DNA of 64,000 nt. It comes from an uncultured Clostridia bacterium. GTDB taxonomy: Bacteria > Bacillota > Clostridia > Christensenellales > Borkfalkiaceae. Where the stretch lies: positions 24,098 through 88,097 of the forward strand of contig CANQHV010000006.1 in the NCBI GenBank assembly GCA_947624005.1, written 5' to 3'. Made by a program: the position numbers and the translations under genes. The notes under the pieces were generated by a model. It was given only the letters and a program-made list of their open reading frames with translations. It had not been told where the DNA came from and did no database searches. Position 1 is the stretch's first letter. Every line of letters starts with the position of its first letter. Positions 7,228-16,500 of this stretch are shown piece by piece.

Positions 7228-9088
7228 TGCTATCACCCCCGTAAGCTTCGATACATTTCTTGCAGAAATCTTCCGCCGTACAGTCCGAATGTACGAATAT
7301 ATTATGACTTTTCAGTTCTTCCGCGATTTTTACGGTAAGCGGAACGTCCAGCCCGAGGGCTTTAAGCTCGTCCGCGCGGGCGAAAATAGCCGCGGGGCGG
7401 TCGCACGCCCATACCCGACCTTCCGAAAGCGCGGCGGCGAGCGTGCAGTTGGACGCGATTTCGTCCATATCGTGCGAAACTATTATAACCGTCTTGCACC
7501 ATTCGCGGTGAATTTTATGGAGCAGTTCCATAATTTCCCACTTGCCGCGCGGGTCAAGCCCCGCCGCGGGTTCGTCTAAAACGAGTATATGCGGCTTTGT
7601 GACTATAACGCCCGCTATCGCGACGCGGCGTTTCTGCCCGCCCGAAAGGTCGAAAGGCGATTTATCCTTTACCTCTTCGTAGTCAAGCCCCACCATCGAT
7701 ATGCTTTCTTTTACGGCGGTTTCGATTTGCTCTTTCGAAAGGTTCTTTCTGAAATTTTTAAGCCCGAACGCCACGTCGTCCGCAACCGTTTCGGCGAACA
7801 GCTGATATTCGGGGTATTGGAACACCATTCCGACGTCCGCCCGCAGGGCTTTGAAGTCGGTTTTTTTGTCGGCGAGGTTATATTTGCCTATCGTAACCGA
7901 CGGCAGAACGGGCGCGGGCTTGCCCTTTTTTTGGCGGGGTTTTCTGAAATGTTTTCCCGCCTGCGGAAGTTTTATAAGGGCGTTCAGATGCTGAATAAGC
8001 GTTGACTTTCCGCTGCCCGTATGCCCTATGATTCCGAAAAATTCGCCCTCGTCTATGTGAAGCGTAACCCCTTTCAACGCCTGCGTGGCAAAGGGGGATT
8101 TTTTGGAATAGACGTAGTTTAAATCGCGTATATCCACGTCCCAATCGTGCGCGCTTTCGGTTTTTTCGGGAACGTAGGGCGAGCTTTCGGCGCGGGATAT
8201 TCCCCTTTCTTCGAAGTTCGCCGCGATTTTTTCCGCTATCTCGGCGGGTTGAAGCACGTCGCCTATTTTCATTCCCGCCTTTTCGAGTTCGCGGGCTATT
8301 TTGGTGATTTTAGGCAGGCTTAAATTGAACGTTTCGAGCAGTTCGCCGCTTTCGAAGATTTTTTCGGGCGGACCTTCGAGGACTTTTTCGCCGCGGTTTA
8401 AAACGACGGCGCGGTCGGCGCGCAAAGCCTCGTCCATAAAGTGGGTAATCAGAATTACCGTCATACCCTCTTCTTTGTTGAGCTTTGTCACCACGTCCAT
8501 AACTTCGCGCCTGCCGCGCGGGTCGAGCATAGCCGTGGATTCGTCCAGAATTAGTATTTCGGGCTTTATCGCAAGCACGCCCGCGACAGCGATGCGCTGT
8601 TTCTGTCCGCCCGAAAGGCGGGACGGGTCGCTTTTTCTGTACTCGGTCATTCCGACCGCCGCAAGCGCCCACGATATGCGCTCGCCTATCTCTTCGCGCG
8701 AAAGCCCGATATTTTCGGGACCGAACGCCGCGTCGTCCTCGACTATCGAAGCGACCATCTGGTTGTCGGGATTCTGGAATACAATCCCCGCGTGGCGCCT
8801 TATTTCCTTTTTGAGTTTATCGTCCGACGCGTCCATTCCGAGGACGGTAATTTTCCCCGCGTCCGCGTCCAAAAGTCCGCATATAAGGCGGGCAAGTGTG
8901 GATTTGCCGCTTCCGTTATGCCCTATGACAGACAGAAATTCGCCACGCTTTACCGAAAGCGTAACGTGCGAAAGCGCGGGACTCGGCGCGTCCTGATACG
9001 AAAACACGACGTCCGAAAACTCTATTACGTTTTGTGCGTCGGCGGTCTGAGCCTCGCAGGTCGCAGCCGCATTCGAACTTTCCGACAT
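7220..9088 (-). CDS. ecfA: ECF transporter ATPase, EcfA1-EcfA2 fused in one polypeptide
   Basis: A 622-residue protein with two complete ABC ATPase domains in tandem; normally these are two genes of about 280 residues. Domain 1 (about 20-280) has Walker A GHNGSGKST at 56-64, Q-loop FQNPDNQ, signature LSGGQ at 158-162 and Walker B LILDE at 179-183. Domain 2 (about 318-600) has Walker A GHTGSGKST at 355-363, FQYPEYQ, LSGGQ at 481-485 and LVLDEPA. Both catalytic glutamates are kept, so both sites look active. Domain 2 carries a basic insertion after Walker A (about 378-395, rich in K, R and P), and a linker of about 35 residues joins the halves. The start codon lies 7 nt after a TAAAAT -10 element, suggesting a leaderless mRNA. 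Confidence 0.93.
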   Translation of the reverse strand: MSESSNAAATCEAQTADAQNVIEFSDVVFSYQDAPSPALSHVTLSVKRGEFLSVIGHNGSGKSTLARLICGLLDADAGKITVLGMDASDDKLKKEIRRHAGIVFQNPDNQMVASIVEDDAAFGPENIGLSREEIGERISWALAAVGMTEYRKSDPSRLSGGQKQRIAVAGVLAIKPEILILDESTAMLDPRGRREVMDVVTKLNKEEGMTVILITHFMDEALRADRAVVLNRGEKVLEGPPEKIFESGELLETFNLSLPKITKIARELEKAGMKIGDVLQPAEIAEKIAANFEERGISRAESSPYVPEKTESAHDWDVDIRDLNYVYSKKSPFATQALKGVTLHIDEGEFFGIIGHTGSGKSTLIQHLNALIKLPQAGKHFRKPRQKKGKPAPVLPSVTIGKYNLADKKTDFKALRADVGMVFQYPEYQLFAETVADDVAFGLKNFRKNLSKEQIETAVKESISMVGLDYEEVKDKSPFDLSGGQKRRVAIAGVIVTKPHILVLDEPAAGLDPRGKWEIMELLHKIHREWCKTVIIVSHDMDEIASNCTLAAALSEGRVWACDRPAAIFARADELKALGLDVPLTVKIAEELKSHNIFVHSDCTAEDFCKKCIEAYGGDSNA

Positions 9089-9095
9089 ATTTAAT

Positions 9096-9124
9096 ATTTT
9101 AGCAAAATTTACGCGAATTTACAA
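9096..9124 (-). promoter_or_regulatory. Promoter of ecfA-ecfT-truA; start codon at the expected transcription start
   Basis: On the minus strand, -35 TTGTAA (9119-9124), a 17-nt spacer and -10 TAAAAT (9096-9101). The ATG of ecfA begins 7 nt after the -10, where transcription should start. No Shine-Dalgarno sequence exists. Confidence 0.65.
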
Positions 9125-9212
9125 ACGATTGAAAGGCAAATTATGTGAAAGGGCGGTAAAATTTGCAAATTTCGGGCGATATGTAAGGCGACGGCGCGCC
9201 CGCCGCGGGCAA

Positions 9213-9230
9213 CCGATAAATTTTTATCGG
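9213..9230. promoter_or_regulatory. Inverted repeat, possible operator upstream of PFOR
   Basis: CCGATAAA-TT-TTTATCGG, 8-bp arms with a 2-bp spacer, lies 28 bp before the PFOR -35 element. The symmetry and size suit a dimeric regulator. A TTTT follows it, so a short hairpin is also possible, but no gene reads into it from the left. It does not match the Rex consensus as I know it. Confidence 0.35.
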
Positions 9231-9257
9231 TTTTGAAACAAAATTTAAAAAGTAATA

Positions 9258-9286
9258 TTGACTTTTACGCGCGTATGTTTTATAAT
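9258..9286 (+). promoter_or_regulatory. SigA-type promoter of PFOR
   Basis: TTGACT (9258-9263), 17-nt spacer, TATAAT (9281-9286). Expected start near 9293, giving a leader of about 60 nt that ends with GGAGG before the ATG. Confidence 0.8.
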
Positions 9287-9353
9287 AATGTTTGCAATGA
9301 AAATTGCGGAAAAGTTACAAATTTTAAAAACTTTAATAAATCGGAGGTAATGA

Positions 9354-12300
9354 ATGAAAAAATTGACTATCGACGGCAATACCGCCGCCAGCCACGTGGC
9401 TTACGCCTTTTCCGAAGTGGCGGCGATATACCCCATTACTCCCTCTTCCCCCATGGCGGAAGTTGCGGACGAATGGGCTACTGCCGGCAGAACCAACATG
9501 TGGGGTCAGAAAGTAAAAATCGCCGAGATGGAATCCGAAGGCGGCGCGGCGGGCGCGGTTCACGGCTCGCTTTGCGCGGGCGCGCTGACAAGCACCTACA
9601 CCGCTTCGCAGGGTCTTCTTCTGATGATTCCCAACATGTACAAGATTTCGGGCGAGCTTATGCCTATGGTTATGCACGTTTCGGCGCGCGCGCTTGCGGC
9701 GCACTCGCTGAACATTTTCGGCGACCATTCGGACGTTATGTCTTGCCGCCAGACGGGTTTTGCAATGCTTTGCGACAGCTCCGTACAGGAAGTTATGGAC
9801 CTCGCTTTGGTTGCCCACCTTTCCACCCTTAAATCGAAAGTTCCCTTTATGAACTTCTTCGACGGTTTCAGAACCAGCCACGAAGTAGCTAAAATCGACG
9901 TCTGGGACGAAGCAGACAACTATGCCGAAATACGCGCAATCTGCGACGAAGTAGGCATTGCCGCGGATATCGCCGATTTCAAAAGCAGGGCTTTGAACCC
10001 CGAACACCCCATTCAGAAAGGCACCGCGCAGAACGGCGACACCTATTTCCAGAACCGCGAAACGGCGAACAGCTACTATGCGGCTACTCCCGCCATCGTT
10101 CAGAAGATGATGGACGTGGTTTCGGCGAAGTGCGGCAGAAAGTATCACCTGTTCGACTATGTGGGCGCAAAGGACGCGGAAGAAGTTATCGTCGCTATGG
10201 GCTCGGGTTGCGAAACAATCGAAGAGTCAATTAACAAACTTAACTCAATGGGCAAAAAGTACGGACTTGTAAAAGTTCGTCTGTACCGTCCTTTCGTTGC
10301 GGACGCGTTCGTCGCGGCTCTGCCCAAGTCGGCTAAAAAGGTAGCCGTACTCGACAGAACGAAGGAACCCGGCTCCCTCGGCGAGCCTTTGTACCTCGAC
10401 GTTTGCTCGGCTCTCCTCGAAAAGGGCAGAACAAACCTCAAAGTAGTAGGCGGCAGATACGGACTCGGTTCGAAAGAATTTACGCCCTCTATGGTGCTTG
10501 CGGTTTACAAGAACCTTGAAAAAGCCGAACCCAAGAACCACTTCACTATCGGTATTTACGAGGATGTTACCAATTCTTCCCTCGACTTCTCCGAAAAATT
10601 CGACGCGGCTCCCGCAGGCTCGACTTCGTGCAAGTTCTACGGCCTCGGCTCGGACGGCACCGTCGGCGCCAACAAGAACTCCATTAAGATAATCGGCGAC
10701 CATACGGACAAGCACGCTCAGGCATACTTCTTCTACGATTCGAAGAAGTCGGGCGGCATCACCGTTTCCCACCTCCGTTTCGGCGATACTCCCATTCAGT
10801 CCGAATACTTAATAGATTCCGCCGACTTCGTACAGTGCTCGAACCCCTCTTACATAACCCGTTACGATATGACGAGCGACATTAAAGAGGGCGGCACTTT
10901 CCTTATCAACACCAACGCGACCACCGTCGAAGCCCTCGACGAATTCCTGCCCGCGAAAGTAAAGCAGGATATCGCGAAAAAGCATATCAACCTTTACGTT
11001 ATCGACGCAATCAAGATTGCCGCAGACCTCGGTCTTCGCGGCAGGACGAACACCATTCTTCAATCTGCGTTCTTCCGCGTAAATCCCCAGATTATGCCCT
11101 ACGACAAAGCTATCGAATATATGAAGTATATGGCGAAGAAGTCGTTCGGCAGAAAGGGCGACGCGGTCGTTCAGATGAACTACAACGCAATCGATTCGGC
11201 GGCGGGCGACAACCTCGTCAAAATCGACGTTCCCGCGGCGTGGGCAAACGCAAAGACGGGCGCGGAAATGGTAAAGGGCGCCGACAACGAATACTATCAG
11301 GAAATTATAAAGCCCATTCTCTATTTGCAGGGCGACAAGCTTAAATCTTCGCAGTTCAACGCCGACGGACACGTTCCCACGGGCACCACGAAGTACGAAA
11401 AGCGCGGCGTAGCCGTTCTCGTTCCCGAAATAGATATCGACAAATGTATCCAATGCGGCACCTGCTCGTTCGTATGTCCTCACGCCTGCCTCCGCCCCGC
11501 GCTTATAAAAGAGGGCGCGGCAAAACCCGCTACCCTTACCACGAAAAAGGCTATCGGACTTGCGGGCTACGAATACAAAATGCAGGTTTCTCCCCTCGAC
11601 TGTATGGGTTGCGGCGTGTGCGCTACCGTCTGCCCCGTAAAGGACGGCGGCGCAATCAAGATGATTCCTCTTGCCGCGTCGCTTGAAAAGGGCGAGGACA
11701 AAAACTGGGAGTACGCCGTCGAACTTCCCGACGTCGATACCTCGAAGTTCAAGAAAGATACCGTCAAGGGTTGCCAATTCGCCACCCCGCTGTTCGAGTT
11801 CTCGGGAGCTTGCGCAGGCTGCGGCGAAACGCCTTACGTAAAAGTAGTAACTCAGCTGTTCGGCGAAGATATGATTATCGCCAACGCGACGGGTTGCTCG
11901 TCTATCTACGGCGGCTCGTCACCCACGTGCCCCTACACCACCAACAAGGCGGGTCGCGGTCCCGCGTGGGCTAACTCGCTGTTCGAAGATAACGCGGAAT
12001 TCGGCTACGGTATGAACCTTGCGTACACCGCAAGAAGAAACGCCGTAAAAGACAAGGTCGCTCAACTTGCCGAAGTATGGCAGGACGCGGACGGCAAGGC
12101 GGCTTGCAAGGCTTACCTTGACGCATTCGGCGACAGAGAACCTTCGAAGAAAGCAAGCGAAGCGCTTATCGCAAAGCTCGAAGCCTGCAAAAACTGCGGT
12201 TGCGAAGCCGACGCGCTTGTCGCCGACATTCTCGCCGCAAAAGATTGCCTCGCGAAAAAGTCCATATGGATTTTCGGCGGCGACGGCTGGGCGTACGATA

Positions 12301-12890
12301 TCGGTTACGGCGGTCTTGACCACGTGCTTGCTTCGGGCGAGGACGTAAACGTGCTTGTACTCGACACCGAGGTTTACTCGAACACGGGCGGTCAGGCAAG
12401 CAAGTCCACCAATATAGGCGCGGTTGCGAAGTTCGCTTCCGCGGGCAAGAGAGTAAAGAAAAAGGACCTCGGTATGATTGCCAAGACGTACGGCTACGTA
12501 TACGTCGCGCAGTGCGCTATGGGCTCTAACCCCGCTCAACTGTTAAAGGCGTTGACCGAAGCCGAAGCTTACCACGGACCCTCGCTTATTATCTGCTATG
12601 CGCCTTGCATTAACCACGGTATAAATATGACCAAGAGCCAGCTTGAAGAAAAGGCGGCGGTTGACTGCGGTTATTGGCAGCTTTACAGATACAACCCCGA
12701 CGGCGAAGTATTCACCCTCGATTCGAAAGACCCTACGGGCGATTATCAGGCGTTCCTCGCGGGCGAAACAAGATATACCTCGCTTGCGAAAACTCAGGGT
12801 CAGGAAGTTGCGGACAAATTGTTCAAGGCTACCGAGGAATCGGCGAAAGCAAGACTTGAAGGCTATAAAAAGCTTGCGGGCAAAGAATAA
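9354..12890 (+). CDS. nifJ: Pyruvate:ferredoxin (flavodoxin) oxidoreductase, single-chain
   Basis: PFOR oxidises pyruvate with CoA to acetyl-CoA and CO2 and reduces ferredoxin, the central step of anaerobic pyruvate use. The 1178-residue protein has all domains of the homodimeric enzyme in order: the pyrimidine-binding domain with YPITPSSPMAE near the start, the CoA-binding/transketolase C domain, two ferredoxin-type [4Fe-4S] motifs (CIQCGTCSFVCP at residue 698 and CMGCGVCATVCP at 750), the proximal cluster cysteines (CAGCGETPY), and the C-terminal TPP/Mg domain with GDGWAYDIGYGG and SNTGGQ. Length is typical. It is monocistronic on the plus strand, has its own strong promoter and GGAGG site, and ends at a strong terminator. 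Codons are strongly selected, as expected for a highly expressed gene. Confidence 0.98.
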   Translation: MKKLTIDGNTAASHVAYAFSEVAAIYPITPSSPMAEVADEWATAGRTNMWGQKVKIAEMESEGGAAGAVHGSLCAGALTSTYTASQGLLLMIPNMYKISGELMPMVMHVSARALAAHSLNIFGDHSDVMSCRQTGFAMLCDSSVQEVMDLALVAHLSTLKSKVPFMNFFDGFRTSHEVAKIDVWDEADNYAEIRAICDEVGIAADIADFKSRALNPEHPIQKGTAQNGDTYFQNRETANSYYAATPAIVQKMMDVVSAKCGRKYHLFDYVGAKDAEEVIVAMGSGCETIEESINKLNSMGKKYGLVKVRLYRPFVADAFVAALPKSAKKVAVLDRTKEPGSLGEPLYLDVCSALLEKGRTNLKVVGGRYGLGSKEFTPSMVLAVYKNLEKAEPKNHFTIGIYEDVTNSSLDFSEKFDAAPAGSTSCKFYGLGSDGTVGANKNSIKIIGDHTDKHAQAYFFYDSKKSGGITVSHLRFGDTPIQSEYLIDSADFVQCSNPSYITRYDMTSDIKEGGTFLINTNATTVEALDEFLPAKVKQDIAKKHINLYVIDAIKIAADLGLRGRTNTILQSAFFRVNPQIMPYDKAIEYMKYMAKKSFGRKGDAVVQMNYNAIDSAAGDNLVKIDVPAAWANAKTGAEMVKGADNEYYQEIIKPILYLQGDKLKSSQFNADGHVPTGTTKYEKRGVAVLVPEIDIDKCIQCGTCSFVCPHACLRPALIKEGAAKPATLTTKKAIGLAGYEYKMQVSPLDCMGCGVCATVCPVKDGGAIKMIPLAASLEKGEDKNWEYAVELPDVDTSKFKKDTVKGCQFATPLFEFSGACAGCGETPYVKVVTQLFGEDMIIANATGCSSIYGGSSPTCPYTTNKAGRGPAWANSLFEDNAEFGYGMNLAYTARRNAVKDKVAQLAEVWQDADGKAACKAYLDAFGDREPSKKASEALIAKLEACKNCGCEADALVADILAAKDCLAKKSIWIFGGDGWAYDIGYGGLDHVLASGEDVNVLVLDTEVYSNTGGQASKSTNIGAVAKFASAGKRVKKKDLGMIAKTYGYVYVAQCAMGSNPAQLLKALTEAEAYHGPSLIICYAPCINHGINMTKSQLEEKAAVDCGYWQLYRYNPDGEVFTLDSKDPTGDYQAFLAGETRYTSLAKTQGQEVADKLFKATEESAKARLEGYKKLAGKE

Positions 12891-12917
12891 TTTTCCCTTA
12901 TATTAATAATATGGTAT

Positions 12918-12957
12918 ATAAGCCGCGGGGCGTTCGCCCCGCGGCTTATTGCTTTTT
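12918..12957 (+). terminator. PFOR terminator (hairpin identical to one after the surface-protein gene)
   Basis: A perfect 15-bp stem (ATAAGCCGCGGGGCG and its complement, TT at the tip) followed by TGCTTTTT. The 32-bp hairpin recurs exactly at 19465-19496. Confidence 0.9.
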
Positions 12958-13129
12958 CCGCCCCCTTCGCGCGGCTCCCCTCGCCCTTTAACCGCGCCCC
13001 GCGGCTCCCCATCGCCCTTTAACCGCGCACCGCGGCTCCCCATCGCCCTTAACCGCGCCCCGCGACGTTACGCCCTTTAACCGCGCCCTTTGCGCAAAGC
13101 GGCTTTTTCGCGCGAAGGGGGCGGAAAAA
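12953..13129. repeat. 177-bp element: perfect 21-bp inverted repeats around GC-rich tandem repeats
   Basis: The arms are 12953-12973 (begins TTTTTCCGCCCCC) and 13109-13129 (ends GGGGGCGGAAAAA), perfect complements over 21 bp. Between them lie about four imperfect copies of a unit of roughly 31 bp (starting near 12968, 12994, 13025 and 13055) with the core GCGGCTCCCCATCGCCC and ending TTTAACC. No open frame is convincing. The unit core resembles one arm of the neighbouring terminator hairpins, so it may be a decayed hairpin family. The symmetry is that of a miniature inverted-repeat element. Confidence 0.65.
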
Positions 13130-13132
13130 CGC

Positions 13133-13172
13133 GGGCGGCGCGGCGTGACCGCCGCGCCGCCCTTTCTTTTTT
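13133..13172 (+). terminator. Intrinsic terminator-like hairpin before the leader RNA
   Basis: 13-bp perfect stem GGGCGGCGCGGCG with loop TGAC, then TTTCTTTTTT. It lies just upstream of the surface-protein promoter and insulates it from PFOR readthrough. Confidence 0.85.
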
Positions 13173-13203
13173 ATCAAAAAATGCGAAAATTTTTCAAAGG
13201 GGG

Positions 13204-13232
13204 TTGATTTTTAAAACGGAGTATGTTACAAT
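13204..13232 (+). promoter_or_regulatory. Promoter of the leader RNA and surface protein
   Basis: TTGATT (13204-13209), 17-nt spacer, TACAAT (13227-13232). The predicted start, about 13239, coincides with the first base of the long-range stem of the leader RNA. Confidence 0.7.
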
Positions 13233-13238
13233 TAACTT

Positions 13239-13547
13239 GCGACACATCTTAATAGTTTCAGTCGGGCTATTATTATGCCCTTTTTTCGGCATAAAAAAAG
13301 CGCGGAACCGTTAAGGTATACAATTAAATAAACGTTCTGTCTACATTTACAGTTTACGCGCGTATGTAATGCAGAGCAATAACCTACGGTGGAAGTACTC
13401 CCCTTGCGTTATATTAGCTCTGCTTGCATAGTTTAATCTGTGTACCGAATCGTACCGAGTGCTTGACTGAACGTTATAACGATGTGTCGCAACTGTAAGG
13501 GAAGCTTTTACAGATGTCCGCAACCTTTACGGGTTGCGGCATTTTTT
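13239..13547 (+). ncRNA. Structured leader RNA ending in an intrinsic terminator (riboswitch-like)
   Basis: About 310 nt of non-coding RNA. GCGACACATC (13239-13248) pairs perfectly with GATGTGTCGC (13481-13490). Inside it are a continuing helix (GTTTCAGTC near 13255 with GACTGAAC near 13465), GGTATAC (13315-13321) with GTGTACC (13440-13446), and an apical helix of GCAGAGC-AATAAC with GTTAT-GCTCTGC (13371-13383, 13408-13423). The enclosed rod is therefore a single long irregular hairpin with side loops. A 6-bp hairpin (13493-13513) and a terminator (stem CCGCAACC at 13518-13525, then ATTTTTT) follow. The coding sequence begins 17 nt later with no room for another promoter, so the gene must be read through this terminator. 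I recognise no known riboswitch class. A 6S-like rod is an alternative. Confidence 0.6.
13518..13547 (+). terminator. Terminator at the end of the leader RNA (candidate attenuator)
   Basis: Stem CCGCAACC / GGTTGCGG with loop TTTACG, then CATTTTTTA. The gene's Shine-Dalgarno GGGGG follows at about 13553. Confidence 0.75.
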
Positions 13548-13564
13548 ATGCAAGGGGGAAAATT

Positions 13565-16500
13565 ATGACCACACGCAAGAGGAATATTTTATTAACCATA
13601 TTATTACTTATACTGTCGGCAATTATACTTGCGACTTCGGTTATGTTTGCCGAAAAAAATAAAACCGAGGCTCACGCGGCGCCGTCGGACACCGCCACCA
13701 TAGGCGAACTTTATATCGGCAACGGTAAAACTACGGTTTCAAGCAGTGAAAAAGTTTTCAACGCGAGAAATTTGCATGCAATTTACACAGCAATAGATTC
13801 CAAAGCCACGGGTTTAAGTTCGTTATCGGCAACCACTGCGGGTACGTCGCTTACTTTGAAAAAAATAACCGTTACTTTCGGCGGAATAGAGTGGCTTGCC
13901 ACATACCTATCGAAAGACACCAGCGGTAATGTCGTACTCACTTTAATTGAGCAGACAGTAACTAACAGCTATTATTATACCTACGTCACCCGCACAGATA
14001 TGTGCCCATACCCCGCTAATATGTACGGCACAAGCGCAATTCGTACATATCTGAACGGTAGTGGCATAATGTCAATGGACGGAGTAAGCACCAGAGATGA
14101 TATAGTGGATGTCGAGGGGGATAAAAACCCTTATATCAGATTCAATACAGTCCATGAAACGACCACAACAGACAAAGTGAAAAATTTTTTGGTAACACCG
14201 AACAAAATAAGTTGGCAACATGACCAATCGCCGTCCGTTACGGGTTATCCTTCAGAACCTCTTTTTAATAACGAAAGTCTTGACTTATGTCATGATGATG
14301 CAACAGGCAACGAAAATTCATATTATTATAATAATTATTATGACGAGTGGAAAAACGACTATGTATGGCTACCGAGCCGCACCGAAATAAGGCTTTTATG
14401 GCGTTTAAACTCTGACCAATTAGATGGTGGCGACAGCGGATATATGACAAGAACAGCCCCTCTCGATACGTATAATAAAATTTACTCTGTAACTGATACC
14501 GGCGGTAATAAGTCGTTAGAAATACAAGCAGGTACTACCGAACCTACAAAACACGGTATCAGGGCGGGCATACACCTTAACCTTACCAAGGCAGACCAAT
14601 ACGCAACTTATGTATACAAGCCCTCCGGAGCTTCCAACAATGCGGGCGTTTATAACGGCATTGCACAAGGTATTACCTTTGATTATTTCCCTTCTGCGGC
14701 AGTATCTACTTCTCACACATTGCATTCAACCCTCGATTCAAATAGTTTTACCGCTATAAATGCGGGTACTTATACGCTTACCGTATCGCCTGTAAATACC
14801 TATCTATGGTCGGACGGAACTGCAGGTCCATTAACCTATTCGTTTACCATTTCAAAAGCGACATACGACAAGCACGAGATATCGGTAAGCAATAAAATCT
14901 ATGACGGCGACCCTTGCACCGTCACGAAATCAGACTTGCCAAGAGGGTTTACCTCTACAATAACATATTCGGGCAAACTGCACGACGGAAGCAACTATTC
15001 CTCGACCACTACCGAGCCTACGCACGCGGGAACGTATACGGCGACCGTTACGTTCAGCGGCTCGAACGACAACTACGAACTGCCCGAGTCCAAGTCTGCA
15101 AGCTTTACGATTTCGCAAGCGACATACGACAAGCACACAATATCGGCGAGCGGTAAAACGTATGACGGCACCGCTTGCTCGGCGACAAAATCGGTGCCAG
15201 AATTACCGCAAGGGTTTACTTCTACAATAACCTATTCGGGAACGCTTGCAAACAGCAGCAGTTATTCTTCGACTACCGCCGCGCCGAAGGAAGCGGGAAG
15301 TTATACGGCGACCCTTTCGTTCAGCGGTTCGAACAACGACTACAAACTGCCTGTAAGCAAAACCGAAAGCTTTACCATAAGCAAGGCTAATTACAATGTA
15401 GACGGACTTTCACTTACGCGCGCAAACGACCTTACTTATAACGGAACTGCGAAAACCGCGACTTTAAGTGGCTCGGTTACGGGTTCGGACGGCAAGGCGT
15501 TACAAGCTACAATTTACTACCAAGGTACAAGCTCTACCTCGTATAACGAAACCACAGTAGCTCCCACACAAGCGGGAGATTACAAGGCATACTTAAAATA
15601 TACTGTTTCGTCAAACAACTACAACACACCTACGGACAACAAAGAAATTACCTTTACCATAGGTAAAGCGGAATACGACGTAAGCGGACTTTCGATTACG
15701 CGCGCAACAAACCTTATCTACGACGGAAAAGCGAAAACCGCGACGATAAACGGTTCGGTTACGGGAATAGACAAATCTTCGCTTCAAGCTACAATTTACT
15801 ATGCGGGTACGGGTACTACCACATACAAAGAATCAACCGACGCGCCGACGGAAGCGGGAACTTACAAGGCGTACTTTAAATATACAGTTACGTCCAACAA
15901 TTATAATACACCAACTTCCAATAAAGAAATTCAATTTACCATAAGCAAGGCGAATTACGACGTAGACGGGCTTTCGATTACGCGCGCAAGCGGCGACTAT
16001 GACGGAAACCCGAAAACAGCGACTTTAAACGGCTCGGTTACGGGTCTGGACGGCTCGCCGACAGTTACCGTTTACTATCAAGGCACAGGCTCTACTTCGT
16101 ACAACGAAACCACCACTGCGCCCACGCACGCGGGTAGTTACAAGGCGTACTTAAAATATACCGATACGTCCGACAACTACAACGCGCCTACGGACGATAA
16201 AGCGGTTACTTTTACCATTGAAAAGGCGGACTACGACGTGAGCGGGCTTTCGATAACCGCCGCAAGCGACCTTATCTATAACGGAAGCCCGAAAACCGCA
16301 ACGCGGAACGGAACCGTACAGCCCGTACACGCGGGCGACGGTCTGCCGAATTACACAATTTATTACGAGGGCATAAACGGCACCTCTTACGGCAAAAGCG
16401 TCACCGCGCCTAACGCCGCGGGCGAGTACAAGGCGTATTTCGGGTACAGCTGGTCCACCGAAAACAAAGATTATAATCTGCCTACCGATATTAAGCAGAT

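Noticed and set aside
13239..13490. Leader RNA as a 6S RNA, T-box or known c-di-GMP/cobalamin riboswitch
   Set aside because: The conserved motifs of T-box (AGGGTGG-ACCGCG), B12 box and c-di-GMP aptamers are missing. A 6S identity is not excluded, but the terminator lies directly in front of a gene, unlike usual ssrS.
13514..13564. Upstream ATG (13514) as start of the surface protein
   Set aside because: It lies in the terminator hairpin, has no ribosome site, and would put 17 residues before a normal signal peptide.
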